A model generated the notes under the pieces. That model was given only the letters and a program-made list of their open reading frames with translations, made no database searches and was not told the DNA's origin. Position numbers and translations under genes: made by a program. Below are positions 33,349 through 44,896 of a stretch of 64,000 nucleotides of DNA, piece by piece (within the stretch, counting starts at the first letter, position 1; each line of letters begins with the position of its first letter). Source of the stretch: Bubalus kerabau (taxonomy: Eukaryota > Chordata > Mammalia > Artiodactyla > Bovidae); contig NC_073637.1 in assembly GCF_029407905.1 (NCBI RefSeq), positions 46,128,501 through 46,192,500 of the forward strand, written 5' to 3'.

Positions 33349-33456
33349 ACTCTGTGGTTACTTCAGGCTATTTGGTGTTTGGCTACAAACTAGGTTGTAA
33401 GATAGAAATCACCAAAAAATGAAAATCATATTTAACCACCAATTATCCATTTGATG

Positions 33457-33666
33457 GGCTTCCCTGGTGACTCAGATGGTAAAGAATCTGCCTGCAATGT
33501 AGGAGACCTGGGTTCAGTCCCTGGGTCAGGAAGATCTCCCAGAGGAGCACATGGCAGCCCACTCCAGTATTCTTGTCTGGAGAATCCCATGGACAGAGGA
33601 ACCTGGTGGGCTACAGTCCATGAGGTTGCAGGGAGTCAGACACTGCTGAGACATTTTCACTTTCGC
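33457..33666 (+). mobile_element. Bov-tA SINE
   Basis: Sense Bov-tA, gggcttccctggtgactcag to the tail. A perfect 13-base duplication, tatccatttgatg, at 33444-33456 and 33667-33679. Confidence 0.96.
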
Positions 33667-33849
33667 TATCCATTTGATGAAAAGAAACAGAGTCAAAAAC
33701 ATTGTAACAGAATTTCTAAGAATTCTCATATCCAGCAAAAGACAGAAATTTGGTTTACTTATATTGGTTTTTGCTAAAAACATGTCATACCTAGAGAAGG
33801 GGTCCAAACAGAAAAACTCAGGTCACTGTTTCTTGTTTCAGGTTTGAAT

Positions 33850-33940
33850 TTGATCAGTTAAATTCTGTAAGCATGTATTCAGGACCTACCTAAGGCAGTC
33901 CTTGTGTTGGCGTCAGGAAATAGAGATAAGACAATAATGA
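33850..33940 (-). mobile_element. L2 LINE, left piece
   Basis: Reverse L2 3' end: gcatgtattcaggacctacc, ggcgtcaggaaatagagata. Continues at 34181 beyond an inserted MIR. Confidence 0.6.
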
Positions 33941-34180
33941 CAGCTAAATTTTACATGCTTACTATATTCTAGATACTTTACATGCATTTTCTCATTTAAT
34001 CCTTAAAATCCAAGAGAGGAGTTATTATTATTATTGCCCCTATTTATAATGAAAAAATTATAGCAAGGAGACATTAAATAATCTGCTGAAGGATACATGG
34101 TGTAAGTGACTGGAGGTCTACTAGGCAGTCTGACTCAGAACCCTAGTTCTCACCCCCTGAGCAATGCTGTTTCTCACAGT
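33941..34180 (-). mobile_element. MIR SINE nested in L2
   Basis: Reverse MIR over nearly full length: atgcttactatattctagat, ttctcatttaatccttaaaa, attattattgcccctattta, then actaggcagtctgactcag. It separates two parts of one L2. Confidence 0.8.
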
Positions 34181-34625
34181 CCCTGACCTGAGGAGCTTAA
34201 TCTAGAGGAAGTTTACATCTAAAGCCATGATAATGCAAGTACAGACATTATGACATGAGGTAAGGTAAGGTAAATACCATAAAAGGTGCAGATGGTTCTG
34301 AGACTCATATCCAGTGGGAAGATGTGGTGAAGCTCTCAAGGGGAAATGGAACCTCAAATGGGCTTTGAAAGATGCTTAGGTCCTAAGTGATGCAAGAGTG
34401 GTGATGATGATGGAGGAAGAGCCAGTCCCCTGGTCTTCCAGGAGGAAGGAACAGTGTGGATGAGTTCAGGAAGAGGACAGAAGTGGAGAGGGTGACAGCA
34501 AATAGCACAGTGTGGCTAGAAGGTAAGGGACACATGAGGAAGAAGAGCGAGAATGAAATAGAACATGCCACTGGCAACATGATTGCGGAAACTACTAATT
34601 CCAGGCTCAGAAATGTAGCCAGAAT
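34181..34625 (-). mobile_element. L2 LINE, right piece
   Basis: Continuation of reverse L2: agtccctgacctgaggagct, ggaacctcaaatgggctttg, aaagatgcttagg, then ttccaggaggaaggaacagt. Diverged but collinear. Confidence 0.6.
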
Positions 34626-34633
34626 TTGTAAAG

Positions 34634-34850
34634 ACCAGGTGGCACTAATGATAAAGAACCCACCTGCCCATGCAGGAGACATAGAGACATGGGTTCAATC
34701 CCGTGGGTTGGGAAGATCCTCCTCTGGAGGGAATGGCAATCCACTACAGTATTCTTGCTTGGAGAACCCAATGGACAGAGGAGCCTGGTAGGCTGCAGTC
34801 CATAGGGTCGCAAAGAGTTGGACACGACTGAAGTGACTTGGCACACATGC
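34634..34850 (+). mobile_element. Bov-tA SINE
   Basis: Sense Bov-tA with diverged head (accaggtggcactaatgata), body, and tail (gttggacacgactgaagtga). Confidence 0.92.
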
Positions 34851-34966
34851 AGGACACCATCATAAATCTCTGTGTCAGGAATTCCTGTTGACAGAATGGA
34901 ATCATAATGATACTGGAGAGGGAGCGATGGAATCTTCAAGACTCAGAAACTGAATGGACAATGGCA

Positions 34967-35425
34967 CTGTACTGGGTTGAATGGTGGCATTCCAAGAGGT
35001 CCATCCATGTCCTAATCTCTGACCTTATTTGGAAAAAAGGTCTTCCTAGATAAAATCAAGTTGAGGATCTTGAGATGAGATCATCCTGGATTATCTGTGG
35101 ACCCTCTTTCCGACGATAAGCAGCCTTACAAGAGAAAGAGAGAAGAAGATTGGAGGAAGAGAGGAAAGCCATAGAGAAGAAGAGGAGGCAATGTGGCCAT
35201 GAAGGCAGAGATTAGAGTGATGAGGTCTCAAGTTAAAGAATGCCAACAGCTACCAGACACTGCAAGAGGCAAAGAAGGAACTCCTACCCCAGGCCTCCCA
35301 GAGAGAACACAGCTTTCCTGGATTTGGGATTTCTGGCTTCTAGCACTGTGGGAGAATACCTTTCTGTCATTTTAACCAATTTGCCATGATTTGTTATGGC
35401 AGCCTTAGGAAATGAATACGAACAT
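34967..35425 (+). mobile_element. MaLR-type solo LTR
   Basis: tactgggttgaatggtggca, tgaccttatttggaaaaaag, gtcttcctagataaaatcaa, then ggcagagattagagtgatga, and the end gttatggcagccttaggaaa. Typical of an old MaLR LTR; subfamily not assigned. Confidence 0.75.
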
Positions 35426-35744
35426 TCTTACTAAAAGATAGACAAGTCTGGATGAGAGCTGGTTTTGAGAAGTGCTTAGAAACCGATTGATATAACTTAT
35501 GCAGTTTGTAGAAAAATTATGGCCCATAGTGTAAGGGAGTAAGATGGGCAGAAAAAGAAGGGTAGCATCTCATCCTTCCATGAATCTGGCTCATTATCTT
35601 TAGTTTTGTCTTAGTGTTTGTCTAGGTGTGCACTATGAGCTTGGGCCCCATCTCCAGGTTCTGATCCCTTTGGTGAGGGGTGGGCTCAGGAAAACAGTTT
35701 CAAAAACATCCCAGTGAGTCTGATGCAAGTGATCCTTTAACACG
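35426..35744. other. No recognised gene or repeat
   Basis: Unique-looking spacer. Confidence 0.45.
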
Positions 35745-35943
35745 TGTGTGTTTTCATGTCTAAATCTTTGTGACCCCCACGGACTACAGCCCACCAGGCT
35801 GCCCTGTCCATGGAATTTTCTAGGCAAGAATACTTGAGCGCATTGCCATTTCCTCCTCCAGGAGATCTTCCTGATGCAGGGATCAAACCTGCCTCTCTTA
35901 TGTCTTCTGCATTGGCAGGAGGGTTCCTTACCACTAGCACCAC
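35745..35943 (-). mobile_element. Bov-tA SINE
   Basis: Reverse Bov-tA: gactacagcccaccaggctg, cctcctccaggagatcttcc, tctgcattggcaggagggtt. Confidence 0.92.
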
Positions 35944-35946
35944 CAA

Positions 35947-36246
35947 ACTTTTTCTATGAAGGACTAGATAATAAATATTTTAGGATTCATGGGTTGTAAA
36001 GTCTCTTGCAAGTACCCGAATCTGCTCTTATGTCACAAAAGAAGTCAATGACAATATATAACAAATGAAAGGGACTGCATTCCAATAAATTTTTATTTTG
36101 CATACTGAAATTTGAATTTCACAAAATTTTCATGTGTCATACAGTATTATTCTTAAAAAAATTTTTTTACCCTCAACCATTTAACAATCTACAAAAACAG
36201 GTGGTGAGCCAGATTTGGTCCACGGGCCATGGTTTGCCAATCCAAG
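35947..36246. mobile_element. Ancient medium-reiteration DNA-transposon-like repeat
   Basis: Resembles a common mammalian MER-type element: aaggactagataataaatat, ttccaataaatttttatttt, gtggtgagccagatttggtc, cacgggccatggtttgccaa. Name not assigned; no transposase frame. Confidence 0.6.
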
Positions 36247-36722
36247 CTTTAACATGCTGCAGTTGGCAAACTGCAGCTTTAAATGTTAGAGCTGAGATTT
36301 TTCTAGCCAGCGGCATGCCATGAAGCAGCAGGAGAGAGAGGAGGGGTGAACATCTGATGCACCAGGATCAGCCTCAGCCTGCTGGCAGCCTCTGCTAACG
36401 CAGCAGCCGTGACATGCACCCACCCTGCGAAAGGGCACCACGCATGGGAACATGATCCCCCAGGCATACCGTGGACTTCAAAATAGAAGGAGGGCCATTG
36501 TGCTGGAGCAGTGATGGGCAAACCTGGTGTATAGGCTGGAGCCGATATGAGAAAACTTGGTTTCCACTGGTTTCATTCCAGTTCTTTCTTTCCTACTGAA
36601 GAGTATCTCAGAGAATGAAAGGGAGTGGGAGGAATGATAAAGATGCTCTCAAATTCACTCCAGTTTTTAAGTCTTTGAAAAATTTCAATTTGTTAAATGC
36701 AATTAGCAATGGATGACTTTCA
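36247..36722. other. No recognised gene or repeat
   Basis: Unique-looking. 36300-36530 is GC-richer with some CpG but no coding evidence. Confidence 0.4.
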
Positions 36723-36730
36723 GTATACTT

Positions 36731-36950
36731 TATCTGGGGGCTTCCCAGGTGGTGCCAGTGGTAAAGAAACCACCTGCCAACACAGGAGATGTAGTAGATG
36801 TATCTCTGGATTGGGAAGATCTCCTGGAGGAGGAAATGGCAACCCATTCCAGTATTCTTGCCTGAAGAACCCTATGGACAGAGGAGCCTGGCAGGCTAGA
36901 GTCCATGGGGTCACAAAGAGTTGGACACAGCTGAAGCAACTTAGCAGCAT
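36731..36950 (+). mobile_element. Bov-tA SINE
   Basis: Sense Bov-tA; recognisable from gggggcttcccaggtggtgc (36735) on. The 8-base repeat gtatactt at 36723-36730 and 36951-36958 is a possible duplication. Confidence 0.92.
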
Positions 36951-36980
36951 GTATACTTCACAGTGGCAGGTCAAATTGTG

Positions 36981-36984
<4 letters not shown>

Positions 36985-37020
<36 letters not shown>
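36985..37020 (+). repeat. (CA)18 microsatellite
   Basis: 36 bases of uninterrupted CA. Confidence 0.98.
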
Positions 37021-37023
<3 letters not shown>

Positions 37024-38062
37024 CAGTACAGAATTTCTACTTTGTTAGAGAAGACAGGTTGCTTCTCCATTCCTGGGCAGTCCTCACTGCTGTCTCCTCG
37101 TTGTTTCCCGGCCTTGAGTTAGCCCAGATGGGATAGATTTATTTGCAAGCTTCCTCTATCTGGGCCATAGACATAAGCAAGTACACATAACAGAAATCCA
37201 CGACTGAACCAAGATTCAATAAGATCTCAACAGGCTGGAAAATAATAAGATGAAATTTAACTAGGACAAATGTAATTGTCTGCATTTACATTTAAAGAGA
37301 TTCAATTATAAAAGCACAAGTTGCAGGAGAGACTTTCTGAGCAGCTGTGTGATGTACCAGTTCACAGGATAAAGGCCTCAGGGATGTTTTTAACTACAGT
37401 CTCAACAAGAGCTAGTGAGATAGGGCTGCTAAAGTCCTTAATGCAATTTTTGGCTGCATTAAAGTGATGACAATGTCCAGATGAACACAAGAGTCCACTG
37501 TGCTCTGAAATAATCAGATGACACGTAGAGTCTTTGGCAATTCTGGGCATTAGGTTTTAAGAGGGACATTACAATAAAATACTAGGAAAGGTATTTAGTA
37601 ATAGGAATGTAAACAGAGGAGGAAGGAAAGAATAAGAGAGAGACTGAAAAATACATTACATTGAGAATATTCGAAAGGGTTGGAGCTGTCATGGTGCTTT
37701 TGAGGAAGTACTTGGAAATATTTGGCAATGAAAGAAATGTCACATTTTGAAAGGTAAACTATACAATCTAAGCATAAAGGGTCAAAGCCATAAAGGTATA
37801 AAGTCTAGACGCTTGGATTCCTGGAAAGCAGAGCTGAAAGTACCGGACAGAACAAAATGTGTGTTTTGGCAGAGGTATGGATGTCTATCAGGAGGCAGCA
37901 ACAAAAGTGAGTCACGGAAGCAGATACTCGTCTTGCCCATCCTCCACTGCACAGGGAGAGAAGGCCTGTCCATCCCAGAAAGATGCGCACACTCTATTAC
38001 TGGGGTTTGAAGTCATTTCACAATTAACTATCTATGTTTTTAATAGAATGTACTTAATTTTG
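37021..38062. other. No recognised gene or repeat
   Basis: Unique-looking. Frames at 37747-38010 and their antisense show no domain. Confidence 0.4.
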
Positions 38063-38187
38063 CACATGTATGCTCAGTCGTGTCCAACTCTCTGTGACCC
38101 TATGGACTGTAGCCCACCAGGCTCCTCTGTCCATGGGGATTCTCCAGGCAAGAATACTGGGGTGGGCTGCCATTTCCTTCTCCAGGG
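38063..38187 (-). mobile_element. Bov-A fragment
   Basis: Reverse Bov-A monomer: gctcagtcgtgtccaactct to gccatttccttctccagg. Confidence 0.9.
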
Positions 38188-38309
38188 CACAAGTCATACA
38201 ACTTAAGTCTCTTCTTGTTCTTACTCCATGTTCTATCAACCTGGTTAACCCTGGGATAATTTGACCTCTATTCAGCTTGCCTACCAGGAGAGGATGTAAT
38301 TTAAATTAT

Positions 38310-39595
38310 TTTAAAAGGCAATACACTTTATTTTTTTCGAATGGTTTTAGGTTCATAGTAAAAGTGAGTGGAAAATCAGAGTGTTCCCTCACATGGACAA
38401 CCTCATGCACCTCAGGCATCCTCCACTACAGCAGACCATTTGCTCCAATCAGTGAACCAACACTGACACGTCCTTATTACCCAAAGTCCATAGTTTATTT
38501 TAGGGTTCACTCTTGGCCTTGTACATTCCATGGCTTTTCACAACTGCATGGCTACCTGTATCCATCCTTGTAGTACCACAGAGTACAGGTTCACTCTGAA
38601 AATCCTCTGTGGGTCACCTATTCATCCCTCCCTTATCCCTGGAAACCACTGATCTTCTTACTTTCTCCACAGAGTTGCCTTTTTCAAAATGTCCTATAGT
38701 TGGAATCATACAGAATATAGCCTTTTCAGATTGGTTTCTTTCACTTAGTAAAATGCATTTCCGTTTCCCCATGTCTATAACATGATAACCATGTTATCAT
38801 GGCTTGAGACCTCATTTCTTTTTAGTGCTGAATAATATTCCATTGTCTGGATGAATCCCAGTTTCTTTATCTATTCACCTGCTGGGTGACATTTTGGCTC
38901 TTTCCAAGTTTTGGAAATTCTGAATAAAGCTGCTATAAACATGTGTGCATGTTTTTGTGTGAACACAAGTTTTAAACTTCTTTGGGTAAATACCAAGGAG
39001 TGTGTTTGCTGGTTCACATGGTAAGAGTATGTTTAGTTCTGTGAGAAGCTGCCAAGCTGTCTTCTAAAGCGGCTGTATCATTTTGCATTCCCAGCAGTGA
39101 ATGCGAGTTCCTGTTGCTCCACATCCCTGCCAGCACTTCGTGTCCCCAGTGTCCCGGATTTGGGCCATTCTAATAGGTGTGTGGTGGTAGCTCATAGTTT
39201 ATTACAAAATTAATTTGCAACTTTGCAATGATATATGATGCCAAACATCTTTTCATGTGCTTATTTTCCATCTATGTATCTTTAGTGAGATGTCAGCGAA
39301 GGTCTTCTGCTTGTTTTTAAATTAGGTTGTTTGTTTTCTTATCATTGAGTTTTAAGGGTTCTTCATCTATTTTGGATAGAAGTCCTTTATCAGATGTGTC
39401 TTTGGCAAATATTTTCTCCCAGTCCGTGACTTGTCTTCTCATTCTTTTCTCATTGTCTTTCACAGAACAGAACTTTTCCATTTTAATGAAGCCCAGCTTA
39501 TCAATGATTTCTTTTATGTATTGTGACTTTAGTGTTGTATCTAAAAATGCATCATACCCCTAAGGTCTTCCAGGTTTTCTCCTGGGAATCTTTCA
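38310..39595 (-). mobile_element. Old L1, ORF2 end and 3'UTR
   Basis: Well-recognisable reverse L1M-type: ggttttaggttcatagtaaa, agtccatagtttattttagg, ttccattgtctggatgaatc, accaaggagtgtgtttgctg, tcttttcatgtgcttatttt, cctttatcagatgtgtcttt. Frames are broken. Confidence 0.88.
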
Positions 39596-39752
39596 CTATT
39601 TTTTTTTAATAAATTTTACTTTTTAGAACAGTTTGAGATTTACAGAAAAACTGAAAAGACAGTATAGCATTCCTCTAAACCCCCTGATCGAGTTTCCCCG
39701 ATTACAAACTCCTTACATTAGTATGATACTTTTGAAACAATTAATAAACTAC

Positions 39753-39977
39753 TATTGCTGCTGCTGCTGCTGCTGCTTAGTCACTTCAGTCGTGTCCAAC
39801 TCTGTGCTACTCTATAGACTGTAGCCCACCAGGCTCTTCTGCCCATTGGATTCTCCAGGCAAGAGTACTGGAGTAGGTTGCCATGTCCTCCTCCAGGGGA
39901 CTTTCCAAACCAGAGATCGAACCCAGATCTCCTGCATTGCAGGCAGATTCTTTATCACTGAGCCACCAGGGAAGCCC
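39753..39977 (-). mobile_element. Bov-tA SINE
   Basis: Reverse: (ctg)n-type tail, Bov-A body, tRNA-like head ending gagccaccagggaagccc. Nested in old L1. Confidence 0.93.
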
Positions 39978-40569
39978 ATATGGTATTGATACATTATTAT
40001 TTACTGAAGTCCATAATTTTTATTAGGATTTCCTTAATCTGTCTAATGTCCTTTCTTTGTTATGGATTGATCCAGGATACCAACACTAAATACAGGCAAT
40101 ATATCTCCTTAGGCTCCTCTTGGATATGACAGTTTCTCAGACTTTCCTTGCTTTTGATAACTTACAGTTTAAAGGACTACAGGTCAAGTGTCATAAAAAC
40201 ATCCTCATTTGGGATTTGGATGATGCTTTTTGCATGATTATACTGAAATCTTTGGTTTAGGGAGGAAGACCACAGAAGCAAACTGGCCTTTTCATCATAT
40301 CATATCAAGGGTACATACTAATAATAGGACTTACCACAGCTGATAACCTAGATGAACTATATTTGTTAGTCTTCTCCATCAGTTATCATTTTTTCCTCCT
40401 TTCTATACCATACTCTTTAGAAGGAGGTCACCTTCTGAGCAGCTTATACTGACAGAGCAGAGGATTATATTATGCGCTATGTCCTTGAGGTGGGAATATT
40501 TGTATAAATTCTTTCGAATTCTTCTGCCAAGAAATTTATTTAATTTCTTCCCTGTAGTTCATCAATTTT

Positions 40570-40570
<1 letters not shown>

Positions 40571-40606
<36 letters not shown>

Positions 40607-40614
40607 CATATATG
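40571..40614 (+). repeat. (TACA)n(CA)n microsatellite
   Basis: Compound: tacatacatacata, then a CA run, then tatata. Confidence 0.95.
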
Positions 40615-41103
40615 GACTCATGGATATTTATCCTATACTTTGAGTTATCATCCAATTCTGTTTTATTTTGTTGTTTAAATTGTTTCTGCTTTGGACATTG
40701 GAAGAGCTTTCTGTCAAATCTGGGCTCGCTGATGTGCACCCAGCAATGTAGTTTTTTTTGTTTGTTTGACTTCTGCTTTGTTCTTCCTTACTTTCTGGCA
40801 TGATGAGATTCTCCAGGCTCATTCTGTATATTTACTGCCAAAGTCCTGGCATCAGTCATTTCTCTGACCCTTGGTTCCGAAAACCAAGATCCGAGCGTGA
40901 GGTGTGCTTGTTGCTGCCTCTTGAGCATGTCAGCTGACAGGAGATATATGTGTGTTTATTCACCCACATAAACAGACATGTTTATAAATTCTGCATCTGC
41001 ATTTAAACCCTCTTCTCATATGAGCTGCCCAGCTGCTGAGTTGCACATAATTATCTGGCCAGCTTCGAAGAGATTCCACTTTGGTGTCTGCCTGAAGCCT
41101 ACT

Positions 41104-41966
41104 CGGCTTATTTAACTTTTATGCAGAGTACATCATGAGAAACGCTGGGCTGGAGGAAGCACAAGCTGGAATCAAGATTGCTGGGAGAAATATCAATAAC
41201 CTCAGATATGCAGATGACACCACCCTTATGGCAGAAAGTGAAGAAGAACTAAAAAGCCTCTTGATGAAAGTGAAAGAGGAGAGTGAAAAAGTTGGCTTAA
41301 AGCTCAACATTCAGAAAACTGACATCTGGTCCCATCACTTCATGGCAAATAGATGGGAAACAGTGGCTGACTTTATTTTTCTGGGCTCCAAAATCACTGT
41401 AGATGGTGACTGCAGCCATGAAATTAAAAGACACTTGCTCCTTGGAAGGAAAGTTATGACTAACCTAGACAGCATATTAAAAAGCAGAGACATTGTCAGC
41501 AAAGGTCTGTCTAGTCAAGGCTATGGTTTTTCCAGTGGTCATGTATGGATGTGAGAGTTGGACTATAAAGAAGGCTGAGTACCAAACAATTGATGCTCTT
41601 GAACTGTGTTGCTGGAGAAGACTCTTGAGAGTCCCTTGGACTGCAAGGAGATCCAACCAGTCCATCCTAAAGGAGATCAGTCCTGGGTGTTCATTGGAGG
41701 GACTGATGTTGAAGCTGAAAGTCCAGTACTTTGGCCACCTCATGCAAAGAGCAGACTCATTGGAAAAAACCCTGATGGTGGGAAAGATTGAGGGCAGGAG
41801 GAAAAGGGGATGACAGAGGATGAGATGGTTGGATGGCATCACTGACTCAATGGACATGGGTTTGAGTGGACTCTGGGAGTTGGTGATGGACAGGGAGGCC
41901 TGGTGTGCTGTGGTTTATGGTGTGGCAAAGAGTCGGACATGACTGAGCGGCTGAACTGAACTGAAC
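41104..41966 (+). mobile_element. BovB LINE with the YADD reverse-transcriptase motif
   Basis: Sense 5'-truncated BovB. An 11-base duplication, tgaagcctact, at 41093-41103 and 41967-41977. The frame 41135-41554 (139 codons) reads NNLRYADDTTLMAESEEEL, the catalytic YADD box (near residues 25-28), then the thumb region; a second frame (41493-41813) has the ORF2 C-terminus (YGCESWTIKKAE). The end is the (gaact)n tail. A partial enzyme only: it lacks the endonuclease and most of the palm, and the two frames differ, so it is not functional. Confidence 0.96.
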
Positions 41967-41977
41967 TGAAGCCTACT

Positions 41978-43989
41978 GGCCTTTACTTGAAAAAAAAAAA
42001 AAAGCCCTGCTACAATGTCCCACACTACTTCTCCCTTGCCTCAAACACTCACAGGGATTTTTAGTCTGGAGAAAATATTTAGAAATGTTTTAATAGTTGT
42101 ATTCAAATATATGAGTGTTTCATAAAAGAGAGATAATTTGGGGTTGCTCCATAGGGAAGAACCAGAACCAACCATTAAGTTTTATGGAAGACAATTTGAA
42201 GTTAACATTAAGGGAAAAAATATGTAAAAATCAGAATGTTATTTTAAAAAGGAACGAACTGGTTTTGAAAAGTCATCAACACTGTATAAATAGATGTGCT
42301 CTGAGATTGGATCACCATCAGCTTGTCCGGGAGGTTATGATGGATACCCTTGTACTGGGCGTAAACTGGACTCATTGAGAACCATGAGTCTTAAAACAAG
42401 AGCTGCTTTTACAAAAATGGTCTTAAATTCAAAGACCATAATCTAACCCCCCAAGACTGAGATTTATTATCAATGAATGAACAAATATGACTCCTGATTA
42501 TTATTATATAAAAAACCTATATTTTAATAAGTCTCTTTTAGTTGTTAAATATGGAAGTAAAATATACTAAAGAACAGAGAGGTTTATTTTTATTGAATAA
42601 GTATGAGTGAAGTAGAGATGGATAGTATACACTTTAATTGCTAAGATTACAGCAAATATTTGAACCATTGCAATAACCTCATGCAGAGAAAAGATTTCAA
42701 GTGCTATTTTACATCTGCTGTGAGCTGTGTGCTAGTTCATCTGATGAGATGTTTCTGGGATAACATCCAAGGAAATCAGGCAATTCTGAACACCTTTTTC
42801 AGAAAAGCTGCCAGATTTTTTTTTTTCTCTTAACTTTCCTTTTCCTCAAAAATTATGCATATGGGAGCACAGGTAGGTGCAGGCACACACATACACTTTC
42901 ACTCTCCTTAAATAAGTGATAAAGATCCACTCATGTCACCAACACATCACCAGAAACCCAGATATTCATACTCAGGAAAAGAATAACACAAGCCCTACAA
43001 TCGTCAGGAGATGAAAGAGCTTCCTAAGTGAAGCTTTCAATAACCACAGCCATGGCATCATGTAGAGGGTAATTGTATTTACACAGGCAGCTAGCTATGT
43101 TCTTATAAACTATGCAGGATGAAGTCATTAGAAATTTAAATGAAAAAAGAAGTACTTCAACTGAGTCAATGAGAATGGCTGACTCATCTAATTTTCCTCA
43201 GTTAAAAAGAAATCTTGAACAGCAAGGCAAAATTTTTATTGCCTTGCGTTCATCCCTTCCCAGTATATTTTCTGGCAACAACAATTACAACTCAGTACTA
43301 CTCTCATCTCCCCAAATGGAGCTTTGACTGAAAATGACCCATAGGTGACACCAGTATGTTGTAGAGAGAAGAAAAAATCATAAAGAAATGTATTTCTTTA
43401 AAAAACGATCTTTCATAAAATCTTAACTACAAAATATTTTCCATCTAAAAAATGCCCACTGTGCTGAAAGGGGAGAAACAGTTTCTTTGCCATATTGTAG
43501 CCATAGTGATTAAGCAGGTTCCTATTTTCCCATATTAACGGGATTTCAAGAATATTTGCAAATCTCAAAATGAAAACACCAGGCAGCATGAAATTATGAC
43601 ACATTTTATTTTTATTAACAAAATTCCATGCATGACAATAATCAGAATTTTGTACAAATACAGTAACATGATTTTTAAAAAGGGTTGGGACAATTAAGTA
43701 CTTGAATACCTATATAAACATAGAAAAAAGGAAAATCAGTACAGTAAAACTCCACTCAGTTGAACCCAAGACATTTATAATTTATAAAAATCTAGCAAAT
43801 GCCAGTTTTGAGTTAACAACTCTTTTTTTGTTGATATTTTCATTTGTTTTCCTTTTTAAAAAATTGATTTTTAATTAGGGGATAATTGCTTTATGAGTTA
43901 GTAACTCTTTTAAGATGATAAAATTCATAAATTTTAGCAACAAATTATGATAGGAAAAGTAAAACGATAACTAGAATGGGAGACACTGC
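41978..43989. other. Mostly unique sequence
   Basis: A poly(A) run lies near 41990. No gene or transposon recognised; a possible Tigger-like terminus (cagtaaaactccactcagtt near 43742) is too weak to call. Confidence 0.4.
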
Positions 43990-44490
43990 CCGTTGCCAAT
44001 TCTACAACCAATCTCCCTTTCTTTCTTACTACCAGGATGTTTGGTTTACTTGAGATGGCAATGTTCCCAGCTAAAAAATGACATTTCCCAAATTGTAGAA
44101 GTGGCCAAGTGACAATTCTGTCCAGTGACATGTAACTGGAAGGCACAGGATAGGCTTCAGGGAAGGCAAATTCAGGGAAAGCTCTTCAAAAGGGCAAACT
44201 CAACTTTTTACCATTTACTCTTTACCCTTCCTCCTACCTCTGCTTGGAAAAAAAGTTCAGCATTGGAAGCTAAAGAAGGGATCTTGAGTCTATGTGGATG
44301 ACAGTCATGCATGAAGGAAGGCAGAGAATGAAGTCAAGAAGCATGGGCTTCCTGTGATATCCTGAGTTACTCCATAAACTATGCAGTGGTTCTTAAAAGA
44401 TATTTTATTACATGAAGGAGGAAAAAAGCTAACTTGTTTAAGCCACTCTTAGTGAGGTTTCTACAACGTGTTGCCAAACCAATTTTAACT
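43990..44490 (+). mobile_element. Ancient LTR-like repeat
   Basis: ccagctaaaaaatgacattt, agtggccaagtgacaattct, cagtgacatgtaactggaag, and the end cttgtttaagccactcttag follow the order of an old LTR-like mammalian repeat. Family not assigned. Confidence 0.4.
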
Positions 44491-44884
44491 ATAAAAATAA
44501 TGTCGAGCACCCTTAAGTAATTTAAAAACACCCACTTGAAAATAGCTAATAGACTAAACCACTACCCAACTGTTCTCACAGCAGATCTGAGGACCTCTAC
44601 TCTGAAATATGACTGAGCCGGAATAAATATGTGCTCCAGCAAGTAATGTACTGTTTTCAGTAAGAATACTTTAAAATTAATATCATCATTGTTTGAGGGA
44701 TAATGTACGCCAAATTGTTCAAGTAAAATGAAATACTGTTATGTGTATAGTAATTGGTTTCAGCTATTGAGCTTTCCTATACACAATGGCACAATGCTAA
44801 GCCCAAGGGAAAACATCAGTAAACATACTCCAAAAACACTCATTAGGAAGAAACCAGAATGATTTGGTGAAAGAAAATGCTGTC
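44491..44884. other. No recognised gene or repeat
   Basis: Unique-looking AT-rich spacer. Confidence 0.45.
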
Positions 44885-44896
44885 TCTCACAGCATT

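Larger units (their letters stand above)
39600..41080 (-). mobile_element. Second old L1 3' region, split by a SINE
   Basis: A new L1 3' end begins at aataaattttactttttaga, gaacagtttgagatttacag, so this is a separate copy from the preceding L1. It continues after the SINE at 39753-39977 (catcctcatttgggatttgg) and is recognisable to about 41050 (gaaaaccaagatccgagcgt, gaggtgtgcttgttgctgcc). Confidence 0.7.
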
